From Rhizobium sp. Q54 (GTDB lineage: Bacteria > Bacteroidota > Bacteroidia > Flavobacteriales > Flavobacteriaceae), in the NCBI GenBank assembly GCA_943324395.2, contig CALPLL020000113.1, positions 1 through 6,081 on the forward strand: 6,081 bases of DNA, read 5' to 3'. Position 1 is the first letter of the stretch, and each line of letters begins with the position of its first letter. The notes beneath the pieces are model-generated. The model searched no databases, was not told the DNA's origin, and was given only the letters and a program-made list of their open reading frames with translations. Positions 1 to 6,049 of the stretch are shown here, one piece after another. The translations under genes were made by a program, and so were the position numbers.

Positions 1-1
1 C

Positions 2-892
2 AACGGTGAATTTTCATTCGACCTGCTATTTGAAGGAAAACCAAAAGAAGAATTCAATCCTAAGATTCAAAAATTTCTAGAACGCGTTGAAATTTACTTG
101 CCTTTTTTAAAAGACTATCATTTTACAATTGACACCAAAAATACTTTTCCACACAGTTCTGGAATTGCTTCGTCAGCATCTGGAATGGCAGCATTGGCTG
201 TAAATTTCATGAGTTTAGAAAAATTGTTATCCCGAAACTTCGGGACAGAAATGACCGATGACTATTTTAATAAAAAAGCTTCTTTTTTAGCTCGTTTAGG
301 ATCAGGAAGTGCTTGCAGAAGCATCAAAGGGAATGTGGTGGTTTGGGGAAATCATAAGAATATTTCAGGAAGCTCCAACTTATTTGGAGTTGAATTTCCA
401 AATAAAATTCATGATAATTTTAGTAACTACCAAGACACCATTTTATTGGTAGACAAGGGGGAAAAACAAGTTTCAAGCACAGTTGGTCACGATTTAATGC
501 ACGGACATCCATTTGCTGAAAAGCGATTTGCTCAAGCTCATGAAAATTTAGATTCTTTAATTAAAATATTTGAAAGTGGTAATTTAAGTGAATTTATAAA
601 AATTGTGGAAAGTGAAGCGCTAACATTGCACGCCATGATGATGACTTCCCTTCCCTATTTTATCCTTATGAAACCGAATACTTTAGAGATAATTAACGCG
701 ATTTGGAAATTCAGAAATGAAACACAAATTCCCGTTTGCTTCACTTTAGATGCTGGTGCAAATGTGCACGTGTTGTACCCAGAAAACGTAAAGGAGGAAG
801 TTTTAACATTTATTAAGAACAATTTAGTTGGCTATTGTCAAAATGGTCAGTACATTTGTGATGAAATTGGATTTGGGGCAACCAAAATATAA
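2..892 (+). CDS. mvaD: Diphosphomevalonate decarboxylase, 5'-truncated by the window edge
   Basis: This enzyme carries out the ATP-dependent decarboxylation of mevalonate 5-diphosphate to isopentenyl diphosphate, the last step of the mevalonate pathway, in the cytoplasm. The frame is open from base 2 with no start, so 296 C-terminal residues are visible; family members of about 350 residues imply roughly 60 are missing. A TTG at 98 is only an internal Leu codon, because clear coding sequence precedes it. Counting from base 2, I see the GHMP phosphate-binding motif PHSSGIASSASG (50-61), the decarboxylase signature SGSACRS (101-107) with its substrate-contacting Arg106, and the catalytic Asp250 in LDAGANVH. 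The kinase gene starts 3 nt after the stop, so the two are surely co-transcribed. A 16-bp palindrome encodes residues 77-82, between the phosphate loop and the signature. A related mevalonate-3,5-bisphosphate decarboxylase cannot be excluded from sequence alone, but the mevalonate kinase neighbour favours the classical reaction. Confidence 0.93.
   Translation, partial: NGEFSFDLLFEGKPKEEFNPKIQKFLERVEIYLPFLKDYHFTIDTKNTFPHSSGIASSASGMAALAVNFMSLEKLLSRNFGTEMTDDYFNKKASFLARLGSGSACRSIKGNVVVWGNHKNISGSSNLFGVEFPNKIHDNFSNYQDTILLVDKGEKQVSSTVGHDLMHGHPFAEKRFAQAHENLDSLIKIFESGNLSEFIKIVESEALTLHAMMMTSLPYFILMKPNTLEIINAIWKFRNETQIPVCFTLDAGANVHVLYPENVKEEVLTFIKNNLVGYCQNGQYICDEIGFGATKI
230..245. repeat. Perfect 7-bp inverted repeat with 2-nt spacer inside mvaD
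   Basis: The arms tcccgaa (230-236) and ttcggga (239-245) are exact reverse complements separated by 'ac'. The palindrome begins exactly on a codon boundary and is read as Ser-Arg-Asn-Phe-Gly plus the first base of Thr. It is GC-rich compared with the surrounding AT-rich coding sequence and falls between the helix after the phosphate-binding loop and the MTDDYF segment, a place likely to tolerate extra residues. From memory, short tcccga...tcggga palindromes are frequent in Flavobacterium genomes; I cannot verify copy number here, and no second copy lies in the window. Confidence 0.7.
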
Positions 893-895
893 ATT

Positions 896-1834
896 ATGAA
901 AGGACCATTATTTTATTCTAAAATATTACTTTTTGGTGAATACGGAATTATTCAAGATTCCAAAGGCCTTTCTATTCCTTATAATTTTTATAATGGCGCG
1001 CTAAAAACTGATAAGAATTCTTCTGAAGAAGCAAAAAAATCAAATGAAAATTTGAAACGATTTGTAACTTATTTAAAAACCCTTCAAACTGCTCAACCTG
1101 ATTTAGTAACTTTTGATTTATTATCCTTAGAAAATAATGTTGATAGTGGAATGTACTTTGATTCTAGCATTCCTCAAGGATACGGTGTAGGAAGTAGCGG
1201 CGCTCTAGTGGCTGCTATTTATGATAAATATGCTCAAAATAAAATTACCGTTTTAGAGAATTTAACACGTGAAAAATTGCTTACTTTAAAAAGTATTTTC
1301 TCACAAATGGAATCTTTTTTCCATGGTAAAAGTTCCGGTTTAGACCCTTTAAATAGTTATTTAAGCATTCCTATTTTAATCAATTCTAAAGATAATATTG
1401 AGGCAACTGGGATTCCAACACAAAGTGTGAACGGAAAAGGAGCTGTATTTTTATTGGACTCAGGAATTGTAGGGGAAACTGCTCCAATGGTGAATATTTT
1501 CATGGAAAACCTTAAAGACAAAGGCTTTAGGACAATGTTAAAATCTCAATTTATCAAACATACTGATGCTTGCGTAGAGAATTTCCTTGGTGGCGACGTA
1601 AAATCGTTATTCCAAAATACCAAAAAACTGTCAAAAGTTGTTTTAAATAATTTTAAACCAATGATTCCTGAACAATTTCACGGAATTTGGCAAACAGGAA
1701 TTGACACCAACGATTACTATTTAAAACTTTGTGGCTCCGGCGGTGGAGGTTACATTCTCGGTTTTACTGAAGATTTAGAAAAAGCAAAAGCCTCACTTAA
1801 AGATTACAAATTAGAAGTCGTTTACCAATTTTAG
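896..1834 (+). CDS. GHMP-family mevalonate kinase
   Basis: This is a cytoplasmic kinase that probably phosphorylates mevalonate at the 5-hydroxyl with ATP. At 312 residues it has the usual family length. All three GHMP motifs are present: the N-terminal KILLFGEY (9-16) with Lys9 matching the conserved mevalonate kinase lysine; the phosphate loop PQGYGVGSSGA (93-103); and the C-terminal glycine loop CGSGGGG (279-285). The segment ESFFHGKSSGLD places Glu139 and Asp150 eleven residues apart, the same spacing as the Mg-binding Glu193 and catalytic Asp204 of human mevalonate kinase. The start is ATG 3 nt after the mvaD stop; no Shine-Dalgarno is visible, as is common in Bacteroidota. The gene sits between mvaD and a prenyltransferase gene. 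The glycine loop has Cys-Gly-Ser where many relatives have Thr-Gly-Ala, so phosphomevalonate kinase activity is a weaker alternative. Confidence 0.85.
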   Translation: MKGPLFYSKILLFGEYGIIQDSKGLSIPYNFYNGALKTDKNSSEEAKKSNENLKRFVTYLKTLQTAQPDLVTFDLLSLENNVDSGMYFDSSIPQGYGVGSSGALVAAIYDKYAQNKITVLENLTREKLLTLKSIFSQMESFFHGKSSGLDPLNSYLSIPILINSKDNIEATGIPTQSVNGKGAVFLLDSGIVGETAPMVNIFMENLKDKGFRTMLKSQFIKHTDACVENFLGGDVKSLFQNTKKLSKVVLNNFKPMIPEQFHGIWQTGIDTNDYYLKLCGSGGGGYILGFTEDLEKAKASLKDYKLEVVYQF

Positions 1835-1861
1835 ATTTCTTTTACCATAACAAAATTTAGG

Positions 1862-2782
1862 ATGAACAGAAAAAACAAACTTTTAATTATGAAAATTGTG
1901 AGTTTGTTCTCAGTAGTTCGAGGCTACAATATTCCAATAATTATTCTTGCTCAATATCTTTCGTCCATTTTTATATTGGCACCTGAAAAAAAACCATTAC
2001 ATGTAATTTTAGATATTAATTTATTTCTAATTGTATTTGCTACAGCGCTTACAATAGCTTCTGGGTATATTATTAATAGTTTTTATGACAGTAAAAAAGA
2101 TCTAATAAATCGTCCTAACAAAACCATTTTAGACCGATTGGTGAGTCAAAAAACTAAATTAAATGTGTATTTTACTTTAAATTTTGTTGTGGCTGTTTTA
2201 GCTATTTTCATTTCATGGCGGGCCTTTTTATACTTTTCCTTTTATATTTTTCTAATTTGGTTTTACTCCCACAAAGTGAAAAAATTCGTAATCATTGGAA
2301 ATTTAATGGCAACCTTAATGGCTATTTTACCCTTTTTTGCACTGCTTTTATATTACAAAAACTTTTATGAAGTGATTATTTGTCATGCTACTTTCTTGTT
2401 TTTGTTACTTCTAATCAGAGAAATGATAAAAGATTTAGAAAACATAAAAGGTGATTTGGCTAACGATTATAAAACCATTCCCATTTTGTACGGTGAAAAA
2501 ACCTCTAAAATAATCATTGCCTTTTTAACTCTCTTAACTGTAGTTCCTGTATTTATTTTAATAGAAAAATTTGAGATAGGAAATATGGATTTGTATTTCT
2601 ATTCTTGTTTGCTTTTTTTAATACTTTTTTTATTAAAGCTTTGGAAATCAAATCTTAAAGAACAATATTTATTACTTCATAACTTGCTTAAATTTTTAAT
2701 CGTTTCGGGAGTTTTTAGTATTGTACTAATAAATCCGAGTTTAATTTTACATTTTTGGCATAAAATTTTCTCACTCGCTTAG
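1862..2782 (+). CDS. UbiA-family prenyltransferase, probably (S)-2,3-di-O-geranylgeranylglyceryl phosphate synthase-like
   Basis: This is an integral membrane enzyme that moves a polyprenyl group from its diphosphate to an acceptor. The 306 residues hold about eight or nine hydrophobic segments (roughly 23-40, 50-70, 101-118, 121-136, 142-165, 170-186, 217-234, 244-259 and 277-296). The first Asp-rich motif, NSFYDSKKD (72-80), fits NxxxDxxxD and is followed by INRPNK (82-87). The second, REMIKDLENIKGD (186-198), gives Asp191 and Asp198, with Asn194 where a third Asp often lies. The YSHKVKK loop (135-141) is also typical. These motifs bind diphosphate through Mg2+. The gene follows the kinase by 27 nt and probably shares its transcript. 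The start at 1862 is the longest ATG; an ATG at 1889 (Met10) is also possible, and neither has a convincing ribosome site. The acceptor is unknown: geranylgeranylglyceryl phosphate is the usual annotation for such neighbours, while naphthoate (MenA) or haem (CtaB) acceptors are less likely. Confidence 0.85.
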   Translation: MNRKNKLLIMKIVSLFSVVRGYNIPIIILAQYLSSIFILAPEKKPLHVILDINLFLIVFATALTIASGYIINSFYDSKKDLINRPNKTILDRLVSQKTKLNVYFTLNFVVAVLAIFISWRAFLYFSFYIFLIWFYSHKVKKFVIIGNLMATLMAILPFFALLLYYKNFYEVIICHATFLFLLLLIREMIKDLENIKGDLANDYKTIPILYGEKTSKIIIAFLTLLTVVPVFILIEKFEIGNMDLYFYSCLLFLILFLLKLWKSNLKEQYLLLHNLLKFLIVSGVFSIVLINPSLILHFWHKIFSLA

Positions 2783-2842
2783 ATTAATTTCAATATAAAA
2801 CGCATTAAATACTCAATTATAGCTTCTCAAATTTATAAATGG

Positions 2843-2850
2843 TATATTTG
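2843..2850 (+). promoter_or_regulatory. Bacteroidota-type -7 promoter box (TATATTTG) for the pseudouridine synthase gene
   Basis: TATATTTG matches the Bacteroidota housekeeping -7 consensus TAnnTTTG exactly. It lies in the 86-nt AT-rich gap after the prenyltransferase gene and ends 18 nt before the next ATG. Transcription would begin some 5-7 nt downstream, leaving a leader of only about 11-14 nt. No convincing TTG -33 element is seen at the expected distance. Its presence suggests that the pseudouridine synthase gene can be expressed separately from the isoprenoid operon. Confidence 0.6.
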
Positions 2851-2868
2851 CAGAAATTATAGAATATT

Positions 2869-3777
2869 ATGAATAACAAGGAAGGCAATAATAAAAAAAG
2901 TGGCTCTAGAACAAATAGTTCCAGATCCAATTCTAACAAGCCAAAACCTGCGATGCAAAAACGGGCACAAGGTCCTAAAAAAGTAAAAGTTAACACCAAA
3001 GTTGCAGAAATAGCGGCAGACAAAGTAGAGAAAAAACCAAATCAAGCGCCAAAAAGAGCCAAAGCAAAAGACGAAATTCGTTTGAATAAATACATCTCCA
3101 ATTCCGGAGTATGTTCAAGACGTGATGCCGATATTTACATCCAATCGGGGAATGTAAAAGTGAACGGTGTTCCAGTAATTGAAATGGGTTACTTGGTAAA
3201 ACCTGGTGACGTAGTTAATTTTGATGGAAATGTATTAACTCCTGAAAAGAAAGAATACATCTTACTAAACAAGCCAAAGAATTTTACAACAGCTTTAGAC
3301 GAAGGTCAGGAATACCGAAACGTACTTGAGTTAGTTAAAGGTTCTACAACTGCAAAAATTGGAGCTGTTGGAAGAATGGATAAGAATACAACCGGTTTAT
3401 TATTGTTTACAAATGACACCGATATGATTCGGAAATTCACTTTGCCAAATCAAAAATCTTCAAAAATCTACCAAGTTTCATTGGATAAAAATTTGAAATA
3501 TGAAGATTTAGAAAAAATAAATAAAGGTTTAGTTTTAGATGGTCACCGAGTTTTTGTTGAAGATGTCAGTTATATAGAGGGAGAATCAAAAAGTGAAGTT
3601 GGTTTAAAATTACGTTCCTCTAATGTAAAAGTGGTACGTTCTATTTTTGAACATTTCAGTTATGATGTATTGAGAATTGACCGCGTAGCTTTTGCAGGAT
3701 TAACAAAGAAAAATTTACCAAGAGGCAATTGGAGAAAGTTAACCGATCAAGAAATAATAAATTTAAAAAATACTTAG
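2869..3777 (+). CDS. RsuA/RluB-family rRNA pseudouridine synthase with a basic N-terminal tail
   Basis: This enzyme converts a specific uridine in ribosomal RNA to pseudouridine, probably in 23S rRNA (RluB-like). The 302 residues divide into three parts. Residues 1-68 form a low-complexity tail rich in Lys, Asn, Ser and Pro, probably disordered. Residues about 69-118 form an S4 RNA-binding domain (EIRLNKYISNSGVCSRRDAD onward). Residues about 129-302 form the catalytic domain: it opens with YILLNKPKNFTT (130-141), carries GRMDKNTTGLLLFTND (168-183) with catalytic Asp171, then KIYQV (199-203), and ends in the family-typical GLTKKNLPRGNWRKLT (277-292). The ATG at 2869 lies downstream of a -7 box, and an intrinsic terminator follows the stop, so it may be a single-gene unit. 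The tail is absent from short RsuA proteins and may add non-specific RNA affinity. Which uridine is modified (RluB, RluE, RluF or RsuA type) cannot be settled here. Confidence 0.92.
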   Translation: MNNKEGNNKKSGSRTNSSRSNSNKPKPAMQKRAQGPKKVKVNTKVAEIAADKVEKKPNQAPKRAKAKDEIRLNKYISNSGVCSRRDADIYIQSGNVKVNGVPVIEMGYLVKPGDVVNFDGNVLTPEKKEYILLNKPKNFTTALDEGQEYRNVLELVKGSTTAKIGAVGRMDKNTTGLLLFTNDTDMIRKFTLPNQKSSKIYQVSLDKNLKYEDLEKINKGLVLDGHRVFVEDVSYIEGESKSEVGLKLRSSNVKVVRSIFEHFSYDVLRIDRVAFAGLTKKNLPRGNWRKLTDQEIINLKNT

Positions 3778-3802
3778 TTTTTAAACCTTAATAATGAAAA
3801 TT

Positions 3803-3827
3803 CCTGCTAATCTTTAGCGGGATTTTT
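3803..3827 (+). terminator. Intrinsic terminator after the pseudouridine synthase gene
   Basis: The arms cctgctaa (3803-3810) and ttagcggg (3814-3821) form an 8-bp stem with one G-U wobble and a 3-nt loop (tct), followed by a T5 run at 3823-3827. It begins 25 nt after the stop codon. Flanking A-rich and T-rich bases extend the pairing and could allow weaker function on the opposite strand. The next gene starts only 15 nt after the T run. Confidence 0.82.
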
Positions 3828-3842
3828 AATATAATAACATTT

Positions 3843-4205
3843 ATGACTCCCGAAAATCTTCAATCGATAGCTTTCAAATGGTTCGATGCTTTCAATAATC
3901 ACAATCTAGAGCAACTATTGTCTTTGTATGACGATGATGCCGAACATTACAGCCCAAAATTAATAATTAGAAAACCGGAAACCCAAGGAATGATTATTGG
4001 TAAACAAGCTTTGCGCGATTGGTGGCAAGATGCTTTCGACAGTTTACCAAGTTTAAATTACAACGTTACTTCACTTACCGCAAATGGAGATCGGATTTTT
4101 ATGGAATACGTTCGATCGGTAGATGGTGAAGTAAATATGAAAGTTGCAGAAGTATTGATTGTGAAAGAAGGAAAAATTATCGCTTCAAGAGTTTATCACG
4201 GTTAG
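3843..4205 (+). CDS. SnoaL-like / NTF2-like fold small protein of unknown function
   Basis: The product is a 120-residue soluble protein with no signal peptide. The N-terminal pattern WFDAFNNHNLEQLLSLYDDD (13-32) is typical of the SnoaL-like branch of the NTF2 superfamily: a helix, then an acidic turn opening the cone-shaped pocket. A GKQALRDWW segment (53-61) and three likely C-terminal strands (about 72-79, 83-92 and 98-117, ending in ASRVYHG) complete the expected alpha+beta fold. Proteins of this fold may be isomerases, hydrolases, cyclases or simple ligand binders, so the reaction cannot be assigned. The acidic DDDAEHY stretch (30-36) lies where pocket residues are often found. The ATG is 15 nt past a terminator T run, with no Shine-Dalgarno and no clear promoter in between, so expression would need a promoter overlapping the terminator or the end of the upstream gene, or read-through. 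The neighbours give no hint of substrate. Confidence 0.8.
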   Translation: MTPENLQSIAFKWFDAFNNHNLEQLLSLYDDDAEHYSPKLIIRKPETQGMIIGKQALRDWWQDAFDSLPSLNYNVTSLTANGDRIFMEYVRSVDGEVNMKVAEVLIVKEGKIIASRVYHG

Positions 4206-4237
4206 AATTAGGCAAATTTTAATTATTAAATTAGCCC

Positions 4238-4274
4238 TTAATTCAAATTATTTATATCTTTAATTTAGAATTAA
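4238..4274. repeat. AT-rich imperfect inverted repeat ahead of the DUF885 gene
   Basis: The arms ttaattcaaatta (4238-4250) and taatttagaattaa (4261-4274) pair over 13 bp with one bulged A at 4267 and a 10-nt loop (tttatatctt). There is no T run after it on the + strand, so it does not look like an intrinsic terminator. It could be an operator or a weak hairpin, or it could arise by chance in very AT-rich sequence. The A9 run at 4276-4284 just downstream probably helps ribosome binding. Confidence 0.45.
4255..4262 (+). promoter_or_regulatory. Possible -7 promoter box (TATCTTTA) for the DUF885 gene
   Basis: TATCTTTA matches the Bacteroidota -7 consensus TAnnTTTG at all but the last base. It ends 23 nt before the ATG and overlaps the loop of the inverted repeat. 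No TTG -33 element is seen, only TTA at a suitable distance. In so AT-rich a spacer a near match is only weak support. Confidence 0.35.
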
Positions 4275-4285
4275 CAAAAAAAAAT

Positions 4286-6049
4286 ATGAGAAAATATACT
4301 TTACTTTTTATCGCTATTTCAATTTCAACGCTTTTACTAAATTGCAAATCAGAAGAAAAATTGGTTGATTTTACCGCATTGACAAAAAGTTATTTTGATG
4401 GAAAAAACGAACTAAACCCATTAGATGCAACGCTAAATGGACAGAGTCAATTCAACGATCAATTACAATTTGAAATGACCGATAGTTTCAGATTAAAGCA
4501 AAAAGCGTTTTATGATAAATTTGAAACCGAACTTTCAAAAGTAGACGAAACAAAGCTATCTTCTGAAGAAAAAATCAGTTATGAAATAATAAAATGGGAA
4601 ATTGGCGTTGGAAAAGAGCTGCTTGCACAACCTTCAAATTTAATTCCTATTCATCAGTTTTGGGGCACTCATTTAACTATGGGACAATATGCTGGAGGGA
4701 CAGCTGGCCAACCATTTAAAACAGAAAAAGACTATAGAAATTTCTTGAAAAGAATGGATTTATATTCTGTTTGGATAGATTCTGCAATGGTTTATATGAA
4801 AAAAGGAATTGTAAAAGGAGCGGTTTTACCAAAGGCATTAACCCTTAAAGTAATTCCAGAATTTGAAGATATGATTACTTCAAAAGTGGAGGACAACCTA
4901 TTTTATTCTACTATAAAAACGATGCCAACTTCATTTTCAGATACTGTAAAAAAGGATTTAACAGACGAATATAAAGCTACAATTTCAAATAAATTGATTC
5001 CACAATTTCAAAAAATGACGCAATTTTTAAAATCGGAATACCTTCCTGCGTCAAGAAATACAAGTGGAATTGGAAGTTTGCCATATGGAAAAGAATATTA
5101 TGCGGCTTGTGTAAAACAATGGACAACTACCAATACTTCACCAGAAGAAATTCATGAATTGGGTTTAAAAGAAGTGACTCGCATAAAACTAGAAATGGAA
5201 AAAGTGAAAACTCAAGTAGGTTACAAAGGGACTTTACTATCTTTTTTTGACGAAGTTCGAAATAAAAAAGAACTAAAACCTTTCAAAAAACCAGAAGAAG
5301 TAATTGCTAATTTTGAAAGTATTTATGCAAGAATAAAACCAAATGTAGACAAGCTGTTTTCTCTACAGCCAAAAACTAAATTCCAAATTAAGAGAACTGA
5401 AGCTTTCAGAGAACTTTCAGCAAGTGCCGAATATGTTCAAGGTGCAGCTGACGGATCTCGACCAGGAACTTTTTATGTGCCAATTCCTGATGTGGCAAAT
5501 TATAATCTTTATGGTGATGAAGATTTGTTTTTACATGAAGCGATTCCAGGTCATCATTTTCAAATATCATTACAACAAGAAAACCAACAATTACCTGATT
5601 TCAGAAAATTCAATTGGTTTGGCGCATACGGCGAAGGCTGGGCTTTATACACTGAAAGTTTAGGATCAGAATTAGGATTATACAAAGATCCTTATCAATA
5701 TTTTGGAATGTTAGGAAATGAAATGCACCGCGCAATTAGGCTGGTTGTAGATACTGGAATCCATACCAAAGGCTGGACAAGAGAACAAGCAATTAAGTAC
5801 TCGTTAGAAAATGAAGCAGAAAGTGAAGCGAGTATAACCGCGGAAATTGAACGCTACATGGCCATTCCAGGTCAGGCTTTATCCTACAAAATTGGACAAT
5901 TGAAAATTATGGAATTACGCAAAAAAGCATCTGAAAAAATGGGAGCTAAATTTGACATTAAGAAATTCCATCAAAAAGTTTTAGAATCCGGAGTTTTACC
6001 ATTGGCATTATTGGAAAATAAAATCAATGATTGGATCAACGAAAAATAA
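4286..6049 (+). CDS. DUF885 family lipoprotein, putative zinc-metallopeptidase-like protein
   Basis: The 587-residue product fits a full-length DUF885 protein. Residues 1-20 form a lipoprotein signal peptide: MRK, a hydrophobic core, then LLLNC with Cys20 as the lipidated residue. The mature N-terminus C-K-S-E-E-K has acidic residues right after Cys, like the export signals of surface lipoproteins in Flavobacteriaceae. The DUF885 core is clear: HEAIPGHHFQ (417-426), a variant of a zinc-binding HExxH site with His417, Glu418, His423 and His424; GEGWALYTE (449-457) with Glu450 and Glu457 as candidate third ligand; DTGIHTKGW (489-497) with His493; and PGQALSYKIGQ (528-538). These suggest a gluzincin-like peptidase, but substrate and reaction are unproven. 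The start is the ATG behind an A9 run, giving a proper signal peptide. It lies 80 nt from the upstream gene, so it is probably its own transcription unit. Tandem stops (TAA TGA) end it. Confidence 0.9.
   Translation: MRKYTLLFIAISISTLLLNCKSEEKLVDFTALTKSYFDGKNELNPLDATLNGQSQFNDQLQFEMTDSFRLKQKAFYDKFETELSKVDETKLSSEEKISYEIIKWEIGVGKELLAQPSNLIPIHQFWGTHLTMGQYAGGTAGQPFKTEKDYRNFLKRMDLYSVWIDSAMVYMKKGIVKGAVLPKALTLKVIPEFEDMITSKVEDNLFYSTIKTMPTSFSDTVKKDLTDEYKATISNKLIPQFQKMTQFLKSEYLPASRNTSGIGSLPYGKEYYAACVKQWTTTNTSPEEIHELGLKEVTRIKLEMEKVKTQVGYKGTLLSFFDEVRNKKELKPFKKPEEVIANFESIYARIKPNVDKLFSLQPKTKFQIKRTEAFRELSASAEYVQGAADGSRPGTFYVPIPDVANYNLYGDEDLFLHEAIPGHHFQISLQQENQQLPDFRKFNWFGAYGEGWALYTESLGSELGLYKDPYQYFGMLGNEMHRAIRLVVDTGIHTKGWTREQAIKYSLENEAESEASITAEIERYMAIPGQALSYKIGQLKIMELRKKASEKMGAKFDIKKFHQKVLESGVLPLALLENKINDWINEK

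Noticed and set aside
98..892. TTG at 98 as the true start of the decarboxylase gene
   Set aside because: The same frame is open to base 2 and encodes plausible enzyme sequence upstream. The family also needs about 60 more N-terminal residues, so the gene simply runs off the window.
2705..2711. A second copy of the ttcggga half-palindrome in the prenyltransferase gene
   Set aside because: Only one arm is present with no matching partner nearby, so it is not another copy of the palindrome in mvaD.
2817..3045. Two minus-strand ORFs (62 and 68 codons) opposite the start of the pseudouridine synthase gene
   Set aside because: They are antisense to the Lys/Asn-rich tail, which produces Phe/Leu-rich reverse translations. 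There is no homology-like motif or start signal to support them.
4211..4236. Possible terminator after the SnoaL-like gene (ggc...gcc flanking AT-rich sequence)
   Set aside because: Only three G-C pairs frame a long, poorly pairing AT interior, and no T run follows.
5424..5663. 79-codon + strand ORF inside the DUF885 gene
   Set aside because: It is out of frame with a strongly conserved domain, has no recognisable motif, and is a chance open frame.
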